64,000 nucleotides of DNA from Myrica gale (lineage: Eukaryota > Streptophyta > Magnoliopsida > Fagales > Myricaceae): positions 8,490,001 through 8,554,000 of the forward strand of contig OZ005601.1 of NCBI GenBank assembly GCA_963930655.1. Reading direction: 5' to 3'. The notes below the pieces were generated by a model. The model did not search any database. It saw only the letters and a list, made by a program, of their open reading frames with translations, and was not told the DNA's origin. Position 1 is the stretch's first letter. Each line of letters begins with the position of its first letter. Both the position numbers and the translations under genes were made by a program. This document shows, one piece after another, positions 22,606-34,100 of this stretch.

Positions 22606-23866
22606 GTCTCTGTTACTCTCTGTCTCTCACTCCTCAATATGACTAGGAGAAAGTTGAGATTTCAGAGTGTGCTTGAACTGTTATCTTTGTTGATTAGATA
22701 CGTAGTAAGGGCAAAGGCTGGGAAAAAGCAGTCATCAAAAGATGGTGGTGGCAAGACTGTGCACTCTGCTGGGGCTTCACTTCGTCTTTACAATGAACTT
22801 CCTTTAAAGAAGGTAGGTTTTTTTTTGGCATGATTGATGAAGGTAGTTAAAAAGCTAAATTTTTGGCTACCATGTGTCTTAATTGTTTCAATTTTGTTGT
22901 TATCGCACAAATTGATCGGTGCGCTATAGTTTTCTGATTTTTATCTATCAATATCAGTTCAAAGGACGTGACACTAAAACATCGTTGCTGGTACTCCAAA
23001 TTTGTACATTTAGACATCTCTTAAAATACTTGGCCATCCATGTAATGGGTATTTGTAAAAATCCACATAATTTTTTCCTCTATATTTTTTCAAACTTCTT
23101 TGCTAATCCACGTTTCTAAAATATCTTGAACTCCAATTGTTATCTTTTATATATATCTTGAGTGATTAGTCTTTGTATTAGCTGTACTTCAGCAAAGTTA
23201 AGTTGGGATCGAAGAAACATGTATGTTTAGACCCACAATGTGTCTCTATGCATTCTCTAGTAGATCTTCTCTTCTCTAAGGTTGATGAATTTTTTGTTTA
23301 TGTATTTTCCAGGATATTCAAGAACTACTTGTTGCTTGGAAGCCTTATTTTGATGCCTCCTCATGCATTTTTATTTATGCTCCTTCAAACAACCGTCAAC
23401 TTCTCTTTAGTGGGGAAAAACCTTATTTTAGCCATCAGCACTGTGTTGTTAGAAGTGTTCCGTTGACTGTTAGGAGGCCTACATTTAAGGAAGCCAAGCG
23501 TATCTATAACCAATTAACGCGAGTTGCCTATGAATTAGATGAGAAGGAAATTCCAGTAAGCATGGAGGATTCCTGTTCAAGTATGAGAACCATAAATAAT
23601 GGCAGCCTAGGCCCAGCAAAGAAGACTTGGGCAATAAGTTGGGTCGTAGGGAAAATGTGGATGCTTGTTCAAGTAACAAAAAATCTGATGAACTCTCCAT
23701 ATCAAGTGAGAGTGAGGCTGAGCTTACAGGTAGATCAACTCCTTTGCATGAAGCGGCACTGTCAGGCGATGCTCATAAGGTTTTCGAACTCCTGGAACAA
23801 TGTCTCGACCCTTGCTGCAAGGATGAAAGAGGACGGACCCCATATATGCTGGCAAGCGATAAGGAA

Positions 23867-24580
23867 GTAATACTTCCTTGGCGGGTAAAGTTCCGTTCCA
23901 TAGATATAATTACAAGTACTGCAGCACCTCTTGCATGCATGTACACAGGGAGATCCTCGAGGATGAATAAAAGAAACCCTTCTGATGTCACTTGTAATTC
24001 CATGGCGTAATTTTGACTTCTTGACGGGATTCAATTTAAAATTTTCCTTTGCACATACCGCGTATTACCTTGTCGCATTCTTGTGGTAAAGGAGATGAAG
24101 ATGGAAAACAGCTTGTATGTTTAGAAGGGAGGAAATTTTCATGTAATAAGTTTATCGAATAGCCAAGTTCAGATATGACTTGGAGCATTAGTAGCACCGA
24201 TGCCCATCCTTAGTATTATTAAGTACTAACTGCGACTTATATTTATTAGTTCTCACGTTATACTGTCTACGAAAGTAAAGTCTGACGTTAGACTTGAGAT
24301 AAATTGAGATTGAATAGTGGTCAGGTTGATGCTGTGATGATGATCTCCCTTAGTGAATAGTAATTATAATTCAAACCGAATATTATATGGTGGGAGTATT
24401 CTTAGGGTCATAGACAAAGAGTTTTACTATGCTAGTTGTCCTATCCCTTTTGTTTAGAAAAAAAATACTAACTTTGACGGACAAGATCTTGTGTTTATGA
24501 CACGTGTACAAAAGAAAATTATAGGAAAATGCTTCTGAAGACCAACCAAAAAAACTCCCGACCTTTGTTTCAGATTTCAG
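23867..24580. other. Sequence without recognised features
   Basis: This follows the truncated end of the VMS1-like pseudogene. The expected C-terminal exon of that family (motif near RNTFRRFMA) is absent. No other gene or repeat boundary is recognised. Confidence 0.4.
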
Positions 24581-24588
24581 ATCCTGAG

Positions 24589-26729
24589 TAGGGTTGTCTA
24601 CCGGTACTGGTGGTGTGCCGGTTAATCGGTGTCGTAAACCGCTTCCCACCCCACGGCGGCACCGGTGACAGTGCCAGATTTTGCCGTGGGGCGGGAATTT
24701 AGGCGGTACCGGTGGAAACACCGCTAAAACCGTTTTACTTTTTAAAAAAATTATTTTATGCAAAACGACGACATTTCTCTTAAAAGAGAAACATCGTCGT
24801 TTGAGGGGCCCCGAAACCCTCCTCAGCCTCCCTCATTCCCCATTTTCGGCGTCACAAATAGGAACGACAGCCCCTCGCTCCCATTTTCGCAGACGGCAAC
24901 TTCCCTCTCCCTCTTCGTCTTCGACATTTCTTTTCCTCTCACTCCCCCAATCTCCCTCTTCATCATTTCTTCTTCTCTCAGCCGCTCAGCGAAGCCGCCG
25001 CTTCGCCCGTTCTACGAGACCACACCAATATGTCACTCTCTCCTCTGCAACTCTCTCACACTCTCTCTCCCCCTTTCATTGCGATTTGATTTTGTTTGGT
25101 TTGGTTTGGTTTGATTTGATTTGGCTTGGAATCTGCAATTTGGTTTGGTTTGGAATATGTGATTTGATCTTGGTTGAAATCTTGCGATTTGTGCGGTTCG
25201 TTTCGATTTTGTAATTTCGATCTTGCGATTTGTCTGGTTCGTTTTGAAATCTTGCGATTTTTGTAATTTTTTCTGTGAATGTTTTGAATTTCCGGTGATT
25301 GTGGTGGTTACCGCCACCGCTAGGGCTACACAACCTCGGTGTAGGTGCCGATTTTGGCTAAAACCGGCACCTACATCAGGTAGGCCGACTTTTAAATAAT
25401 TGCTACCTACACCTACACCGTTAAGGGCAAAAATCGGCCCTTAGCGATAGTGGTTTCCGGTTATCCTACATTTATATTGAGCCATTTTTTTAGCATTTTA
25501 CGTACTTTGCCCAATGTATTTTTTTTTTCTTTTTTCTTTTGGTCCATTAATCACGTATCAATAAAATCTAAACTAATGAAATCCAAATTCCAAAATCAAT
25601 AAAATTAAAGATCATCTTAAAAGATAAGATGATAATTTAAAGTCCAAAGTAATAAAGACGTCACTGTAAGTAGAAACTATTCCTTTTAAAAAATCTAGTT
25701 TAGACCCTAACAACACTTAGAGGGGAGAATATGTGTTTTTCCTCTAATTAACAAATAAATAACAATTTTAAAACATGTTCAAAACCTAGGAGGGTTTCCC
25801 TTGGTTTCACAAAGAAAATCCAAAAATTCAGCAATTTTTGAAATTCGCCGGAAGGCGCTCGAGCGCTCGTCAAACGTTCGTCGAACGCTTATGTTTCTGT
25901 TTGAAATTTTAACTGAGAGCTCGAGCGCTTGTCAAATGCTAGTCAAACGTGATGACTCTGTCTGAATTTTTGAACTAAAATGTAATTGAGTGACTGATTT
26001 TGCAAGCAAGGTATAAATTTAATAGTGATTTGTCAATTTTAAAAATTTAGACAATTTGTTAAAATTTCATAAAAACTCATACATTGATTTTAAAATTTTT
26101 TGTGGTAGAATCTTGACCTCTGACTTATATTATGCGATGTACTTACCAAAATTTGGCATTAAACTCTTTAATTAGGATTCCAATGCCTTCATATATACCC
26201 TTCTAAATACAATAAATTTGTAATTTTTTCTACCAAAATTCTAAATAACTAGTTCATTCACCTAGCAAGTTTATTGGTACCAAACTTGAATGTAAGTATT
26301 TGATTAGATAAAACCAACAACAAATGTTAAATATTCAGGTGAAACTAAACTATTGAGTAGACCTTGTCATGCTTCTAGAATACTACGTTTTCAGGTGAAA
26401 CTAAACTATTGAGTAGAAACTAAACTAAAAAACTAAAAAAAAAACATCGATTTTCCGGTAAAGGGGAACCGCCGGTTTTTTAAAAAACTAAACCTACACC
26501 GGCACCGGTTAGGCCCGGTACCGGGAACCCAGTGCCGGTATTGGTGCCGGTGCCGATGCCACCAGAATTTTTCGGTGGCATTGTGCAGCCCTACCCACCG
26601 CCACCGTTATGTGACTGTTGTTCCCCTTACGGTGGCGGGGACGGTTCCCGTTTTTGGAGAACCGCTCATAGCGGTGACGGTGCCGGTGGAGTCCATAACC
26701 GCCACCGGCACCGGTTATGCACAGCCATA
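24589..26729. mobile_element. hAT-type element with 8-bp target duplication (outer)
   Basis: Left end TAGGGTTGTCTACCGG and right end (reverse complement) TATGGCTGTGCATAACCGG. The perfect 8-bp duplication ATCCTGAG flanks it at 24581-24588 and 26730-26737, the size made by hAT transposases. The interior has CCGG-rich subterminal blocks, a CT-rich block (24840-25080) and short repeats such as TTTGGTTTGG and CTTGCGATTTGT (25085-25265). No transposase is present, so it is non-autonomous. A second element is nested inside. Confidence 0.87.
25321..26593. mobile_element. hAT-type element nested in the previous one
   Basis: Left end TAGGGCTACACAACC; right end complement TAGGGCTGCACAATG. The flanks GCCACCGC (25313-25320) and CCCACCGC (26594-26601) match at 7 of 8 bases. 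The left 180 bp (GTGTAGGTGCCG, CACCTACACCTACACCG, ATCGGCCCTTAGCG) is the same family as 31605 and 57955. The right 90 bp (GGTGCC..ACC.GAATTTT.CGGTGGCA) matches 34463 and 63477. The interior is AT-rich without coding sequence. Confidence 0.83.
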
Positions 26730-27416
26730 ATCCTGAGATCAAACACAGGCATGTGCGTTTTGGTGAGATTTTTAGAATTTGAAGTGTTTTTAGAATTTTT
26801 AGGTGTTGTTAGAGTTTTATTGGTATTTATGTAGAATTTATTGATTTGTATTAATTGGTGTGAAAAAAATAATTGTGATTTTTAAGGTTGTTGTTTGTGG
26901 ATTACTTTTATTGAGATTATTGGGATGTGTATAAAAGATAAAATATAAAATAATTTGTATATTGATTTTTATTTATAATATTTATTATAATTTCGAAAAT
27001 TTCTTTTACTTTTTTATTTTTATTATGATATAAATATTGATATTTAATTATAATATAAAATTCTTTTTAATTTTATTTTCTATTTTTTATTGTGATATAA
27101 ATGTTGATATCTATAATATTTATTTTCTATTTTTCTATTTATTTATTTAATACAAAATGTTGGCGTACGGTTGCAGACATGCCTTTCACCTCATAAGTGG
27201 TGGGGGTGTTGAAATCGAAAGAACGGTTGCAACTTTGGTCACATGCAAATGACCTATTCACCCTCAACAAACTCTTCAACACTGAACAAATGAGTCGTGA
27301 CTATTGTGTCCATTCACATACCCTACCAATTTAATTCACTGACATGTGGGGTCACATGTTTTGTACAAACTAATTTTACCCTTTCATTTTTATGTGATTA
27401 ACGCATTAGTGCTGTC

Positions 27417-27788
27417 CAAAATACCGGCCAGACCGGCCAAATCGGACCGATTTTGGCCAAACCGGTGGATCTTTTTTTGAAATCGAGTTGACCGGACCAG
27501 TAAACCGGTGTATTCCGGTCCGGTTCCAGGTTACCCTCATGAAAACTAAAGACTGGACCGGAGTATATCTCTCCAAACCAGCCCAAACCGGAGATTGGCC
27601 CAAAATGACATGACCCAATCCCAAAATCGACTCAAAATGACATGGCCCAAACCAAAACCGGCCCAGACTGGACCGGCGAAATCGGGGACCTGATCGTACC
27701 GGTCATATGACCGGTCCGGTCTATATACTCTACAAAATGGCCGGTTTGGCCGGTCGAACTGGACCGAAACCAAACATAGACAGCCCTA
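27417..27788. mobile_element. CCGG-rich hAT-type MITE in the CYP18-1 promoter region
   Basis: The ends TAGTGCTGTCC and (complement) TAGGGCTGTCTATG resemble the hAT family ends seen elsewhere in this window. The interior is rich in ACCGG and GGCC motifs. A short direct repeat (CCCAAAATGACATG / CTCAAAATGACATGG) lies inside. No matching 8-bp flank was found. It ends about 355 bp before the cyclophilin start codon. Confidence 0.6.
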
Positions 27789-28143
27789 ACCGGAGGAGAG
27801 GTTGATAATTCTTTATAAATATAATCAGAGTAAAATTGAAAAATATTTAACTGCATCCTCTTTTTTTTTTTTTCCTAAGTTTAAGTGCATCCTCAATTTA
27901 AACATGTTCGGTAAGAATAGAGAGGGGAAAAAAAGTGAAAAAGAAAGAAAGAGGGAAATGTATTGTACGGCGTCGTTTAACATGGTTCTGTGGCACGTGG
28001 AGTTGGACACCTCTCGCTCGTTGACAACGAAAAGCGCCGTTGGCTAAGCTTCTAGAAGGATCTCAGCCCAATAAGAGCTTTTTAAAAAAATATGGAAGCT
28101 CTCAATTGCTTATAAAATTCCGAAAAACGAGCTTGCAAGCAGA

Positions 28144-31100
28144 ATGGTGAGTCTTCTTCCTCCGTCCACCGAACATCTTCACTTCATTCAAACGTGAATT
28201 CACTCTTAAGCGTTTTCTTTTTCATCTTTTGTGGGTTTTGCAGGCAGTTACGTTGCACACGAATCTTGGCGACATTAAGTGCGAGATCTTCTGCGACGAG
28301 GTCCCCAAGGCTGCGGAGGTCAGTGCCCAACATTCCCCAATACTTCTGTGTTCTGTTTGCTTCATTGGGAAAATAATTTTCCTGGAAAGCTTTGGTTAGA
28401 CTTGATTTTTGGCCATCAAACGGAGCATATACTACTGTAGTGGCATCAGAATTTTAATTTTAGGTTCTCCTTTATAGAGAATTTTCTGCTGTATTTAGGA
28501 TTTGTTTTTGTTGAAACAAATGGAGTGAATTTAACTTCTTTCTACCCACGCTTGAACCCTGAGTAGACAAACTGTTTGTTGGATTAAGGATTACTTTGTC
28601 CCTAGCTCCTAGCCAGTGGCGGAACCAGGAATGAAAATTAACCCGTGTGAACTTTTAAAGTAAAATAACGGAAATTTTTTTTTATACGTAATGTAAAAAA
28701 TTGTCTTAGAGTTACAATATCAAAATATTAAAGACTAAAAACATAAAAAAATATTGAATTAAACATATCGTACTATGTACTACGACTAAGAGGGGACAAT
28801 TGGATCTTACGGTTGTGCATCTTCTGAAAACGTTGCAAAATGACTTCATTCTCAATAGTTTCAAAAATTTCCTGCTCGATGTACACTACCATGCAATCAT
28901 TCATCCAATCATCTCTCATCTTATTACAAAAATCAGTCTTAATAATTTTCATCGCAGATAACACTCTCTCAACGGTTGCAGTCGTAACCGGTAAGACCAA
29001 TGCCAACGTAATAAGAAGATAAACCAATGGATACAAAATATTCTTTCTGGTCTCAACCATCTTCATAGCAAGAGTTCCAATATCTTGAAGCCCAGAAAAA
29101 AAAAATTAGTTCTTCTAACATCTCTAATGCAGGTGTCAAGCTAATCTCTAAGTACCACACGATCAATTGTTGAGAAATCTTCAGGGTAAAATTCAACAAG
29201 ACGACATAATCTATCAAGATCAAATGCTGAGAATGAGTCCCTTGGATCAAGATATGTTATGCAAAGAAGTAACTTCATACTTGTTTTTGTGAAACGATTA
29301 TTCATCTCCTGAGCAATCAAATCAATAACCTGACATAAGACTTCCACACGAAAATAATGCAAATAAGTAATTGTTTGCCCTCCACGCCTCGAACGACCGC
29401 GAATTTGTATAATGTTTTCCATATTGGGCACATTGATAAAATTATTCAGACAAAATGTTTTGACTTCTTCCAAAAATTGGGCTCAACTAAGGTTGTCCTA
29501 GGCTCAACAACATCACAATCCAACCTAAAAACTACTACACAAATAACATATCTTCCTCCGGTTTCCTTCACAATCCAACCTAGAGTTAAGCAAGAAATGA
29601 AAAAAGTTTTAAAGAAAGGAGATTACCTACCGCAAATGTCCTTCCAGCAAATAAGCAAGTATATTAGCAAAATTCAAATGTGCTTCCAGCAATGGATTTT
29701 GATCTTTACTACACAAATCCACATAAAGAACAATAAGTTAACAAGTAAATATTTAATTTGCTACATAATTTATTTCCCAGCAATGTAGGAACATAATTAT
29801 CTATAAAGAATAATAACTGAGTGCGAGCATAATTATCTATAATAATAAAAAAGTGCAAGCATAATTGAAATAAATAGGAATTTACTATAAGAGAGGGATG
29901 AAAGTGACTGATTAAAACACATTCACACTATATGGATGTTATTAGAAGAAACATTGAAAACTCAAACAATCAATGTGATCTACCCAGATATTAGGGAGTC
30001 TATATGCGTTTTACTGGAAAATGGGGAGGAAAAGAAAGTCATTAGAACTGCATATTAATATAAGGTAGAGTTTCAATTTATATATGATAGATTTACAATA
30101 GTACTATGGGTAAATTATTCTTAATTGTACTTCATCACCTCCCTCCCAAAAAAAGTAAACAAAAAAAAGACTGCTCCTGTAAAATGGAAGGGAAAAAACT
30201 ACAGTACCAGCAGAAGCAGGAACTGAGAATGCAGAAAATGTTCATGCAAAGGTCTCCTCTGGTAATGCGGGTATCTGCATCGAGATACGTGACTTCAAAT
30301 TCACCACTTCCAGTATTTGATGGAGGCCTTAACACATCTGGAATCCGCGGTATCTCGAATGGTGGTAATTGTGAGTCTGTGACAAGTTTCCACAATTCCA
30401 CTCCCCTTTACTTTATAGATGTTTTCTCAAATGGATTTTTATCTTTGCAGATCCTATTCCCATTAAAAGTGAAAGCTCAATAACGATGTTCGTTTTCTTA
30501 TTTACTACTCAGAGAGTCACCCGGGCGGGCTTATGTTGGCCTGGGCCAACCAGGGCGGCCCAGGCCAACTTTTTTTTTTTTTTTTTAAAATACATTAATT
30601 TTTATTTTTTTTAAAAAAAATACATTAAAATTTTTTTTTTTAGGGGCGGACCCCGGGCGGCCGCCCAGGCTCGCCCGGGCCTGGGTCCGCCCCTGCTCCT
30701 AGCAAGAAAAAGAAAGAAGTCGAACACTCTCACCTCTGTTTAGCATTGAGTGAATTGTTTTGTAATGCATTTGTAATTGATTCTTGCATTCCTTTTTAGT
30801 GCATTTATATTGGAAACTCTTAAGTGTGCTATGTAGATTCACCATAATCTTTGGTACTGCATTAATGCTCAAACCCTTATTTTAGTGATGATATACTTGC
30901 TGATGATTCCATCGATTCATCTGCATACAGAATTTTTTGGCACTATGTGCAAGCGGTTATTATGATGGGACCGTTTTTCATCGAAATATTAAAGTTTTTA
31001 TGATTCAAGGTGGAGACCCAGCAGGTACAGGCAAGGGAGGAACCAGTATATGGGGCAAGAAGTTCAGTGATGAGATAAGAGAGTCTCTGAAGGTAACTTA

Positions 31101-34100
31101 GTCCAGTGCACGAGGCCTGATTACACTACTAGAACTTGCCATTTATCAGCTGTAACATCTTTAATTATGTTGTAAATTTTCGCAGTCACTCCTTCTACTG
31201 AAGTGTACTTGTCGTACAATTTAGATTTTGTTTCCAAAGTAGGACTCCGGACTTCCAAGTTTTTTGACCCTTGACCTATGTAATGCAATTTAACAGCTGC
31301 ATATTAACTGTAAGTCGTATGCTCTGGACTGCTAATTCTGGTTACCATGTTTCCTACCAGAAGCTACTGCCAACTAATCCAAGTAAAAGCAGTTGCATAG
31401 TTTTCGTTACCTATGATGAATTGCTAAACGGGAAGAGAGGTTGATTTTTATGGGACTCTCAGACAATTTCTTGCTCAAATATTAGGTTTGCAAGGGAGCC
31501 GAACCTGTAGAAGAATTCTTTGGAGCACGGAGTAGACAACTTAGCTAGGGTGCATACCTTTGCTATGGTGTTGCTCTTAGTGGCTATGAATTACACGTTT
31601 TGGGTAGGGCTGTTCAACCCCGGTTTTTAAAAAAAATGCCACCTACACCTACACCGTTTAGGGCAAAAACCGGCCCTTAGCGGTGACGGTTTCCGGTAAT
31701 CCTACATTCATATTGAGCCATTTTTTTTAACATATTACGCACATAGAAAATATAAACTCTACACTAATACAATCAAATTCAATACAAAATCAATAATATA
31801 ATCTAAACTAATACAATTCAATCCAAACTAATACAATCTAAAAGCTCAGTATGTCATTAAGCATACTGAATCCTCTGAAGACGCCCAAGTATTACACGCA
31901 CACACAAAACGTATATATCAGAGTTCAGGAAAAAAGAAAGGTTGTTAAATCTTTAGTAAGCAGATAGTGCACAAGGAAGGCCCCACCCAAAAAGGGGGCC
32001 AATCCCCGTGAGGGGTTGTTTGTGTGTGTGTTAGGGGGGGGGGGGGGCTACAGTGTTTCTCTGATTAAAAGCATTCACATAGACCAAAACGTACAGAATA
32101 AAGGAAAAGGTGAAATGAAACCATAAATCCATCAATAACCAAGAGATAAGCAATCTGAAAAGCACTATTTGCAGTCTGCGAGTGGAATCTCAAAACCTTC
32201 ATACCCACTGGAAATCAACAATATTCAACACAACTGAACCACCCTCCCAAAAGCACTTCTTACCTTCCTCTCTACCCTGCCTTTCTGGCTCCATGAATGC
32301 TTGGAACCACCCTCATAAAATCCCTTCCTTACCATCCCCTCTAGTATGCCTTTCTAGCTCCATAAATGCTTAATACAATTAAACATAACATAGACCACAC
32401 CAAATGGTATCAGAACATAACATAAGAAATGCATATTATCAGATTGGATTCTTACTAGGTAGAATCGAGACTTACCTTTTGGAGTCAATGCACAATTACT
32501 GTTAGCAACATTACAACAGAGCAAACCTAGCAATGAGCATGTGGGATTGACAGGCCCTTTCAGATTTAAAGCACAGATCTAGTTAGTTTCCTAGGGGGTC
32601 AAATTCCCAATGGGCACAAATTGAGTGTTAGGCTAACGAGTAAATTGAATCTCCACCTTTTCCCCTTTCCTTACCTATCCTTTTCCTCATCAACTTATAA
32701 CTTTCTCCTCAACATTTCAGATGTTGTTTAGCTGCATCACTGCATGCTGCAACAGCATTTCTTTCTCTATTTTATTGTTACCATTATTCCTGAAACTTGT
32801 TTCCTCTCCCTAAGTAGATACTCTCCTGCATTTCCCTTACTTCATGCAAGCAAGGATGTTATGCTCTCTCTAACCAGTTCTGTCCTACTTAAATCCTCAC
32901 TTATGCAGAACAAAATAGCCAAAGTAGAAAATGCATAATACTGACATCAGAAATTTAAAGCTAAAAAGACAAACTGATATAGCTGTTGATCTCTATAAGA
33001 TCATAACACAAGTTAACGTGATACAATAACAAGAGAATCCACCTGATGCTGCCTTAGAGAGCAAAAAAAAAACGATATAATGAGGAACAGTAACAACAGA
33101 CCACTCGATTCACTCCAATGCCCCCCCCCCCCCAAAAAAAAAGGCGGGCCACAACTATACTCATATATAGCTAAGAAATAACAAAATGCTAATAAAATAA
33201 ACCTGCATGGATGACATTCCCAGGTCCATTAAGATGCCATCAACTCCAATATCTAATTCTAAGGGTTTCTCATCAACCTCGTTGAGCACGGATTTGATAT
33301 GCCTAAAATTCTTCAAGATGGTATACGTTTTCATGTCTGAAGTTGGGTGACATAGGGTCAACATCCATGCCAATATAAAGCTTCAATTCTGGGTGGGCTC
33401 CAATTATCTGTTGAGTGAGTTATAAGCTATTAGAATCACTAGCATTTGGCATGAGAAACTCAAAGCCACAATTGGAACATACAAACATTGAGATCAGAAA
33501 ACTGATAATAAATCTTCAGTGAAAACACCAAGCACAAAAAACTGACCAGTTGGAACGTATTCTAGTTAATATGAAACAATTTCTCTTCTCTGAATAAGTA
33601 GTTATTATAGCTCTGTCCAGTGCACAAATCAAATTTGTGTTAGCCTTACAAATGTCGGAACAGAAAATAACCTAATCTTTGCATGCCAGAACATCAAACA
33701 TTTGTAGTAGCAAGGGTGGGCGCGAATTTGATGTATTTAAAAGTGTCGTAAAAGAGGTAGAAGTCTGCTTTCCTAAAATTTTGAAATGAATAAATAGAAT
33801 TATCACAATGAGAGTAAATTACAACCGATAGGTTTATGATTTCCTATAAATTCACACGTTTAGGTAGAAAATCCAACTTCGGGGACAAATTTACGAGTTA
33901 ACTAATGATTTTTTATCCTTTCAAAGTTGAAAATACGAGCATATACGAGATGCTTCGCCATCTAGTTACTAGGCATCGGCATTTCAGTAACAGTTAAATT
34001 GAAGAATAACCAGAGAGAAGAAGGAAAGGAGTGACTGACGGCGGCGGAGTGTCCAGTCGCCTCGACGGTGCAATCGACGAAAGAGCGGAGGGGCTTCGAA

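Larger units (their letters stand above)
11068..23866 (+). pseudogene. Dead VMS1/ANKZF1-like gene (ribosome quality-control tRNA endonuclease family)
   Basis: The intact family releases stalled nascent chains from peptidyl-tRNA on 60S ribosomes. Remains: exon 1 (11068-11415, SIFELPPDFFDFC, C2H2 finger RWTCNTCKA...HFKSDIHRFN); exon 2 (12478-12940); exon 3 (22698-22812, RAKAGKKQSSKDGGG, the VLRF1 core); exon 4 (23313-23866, PLTVRRPTFKEAKRIYN and ankyrin STPLHEAALSGDAHKV). Lesions: a TAG at 11356 inside the zinc finger; an acceptor reading AC, not AG, before 12478; a one-base frame change near 12652; a 7-bp duplication (TGCAAGT twice) near 12865; a frame change near 23620; and the C-terminal part after SDKE missing. 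Splice phases elsewhere still match. The intron 12941-22697 contains organelle-like DNA and the large Mutator-like element. Family identification is by memory. Confidence 0.88.
28614..30695. mobile_element. hAT element with 8-bp target duplication in CYP18-1 intron 2
   Basis: Left end CAGTGGCGGAACCAGG and right end complement CAGGGGCGGACCCAGG. A perfect 8-bp duplication CTCCTAGC flanks it (28606-28613 and 30696-30703). The interior holds the 3' part of a hAT transposase (28773-29480, -) and a fibrillin-like fragment (about 30251-30376, -). GC-rich blocks lie near the right end (30510-30690). The leftmost 130 bp (AATTGTCTTAGAGTTACAAT) matches the right end of the element at 59835-61941, so the two belong to one family. 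Confidence 0.92.
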
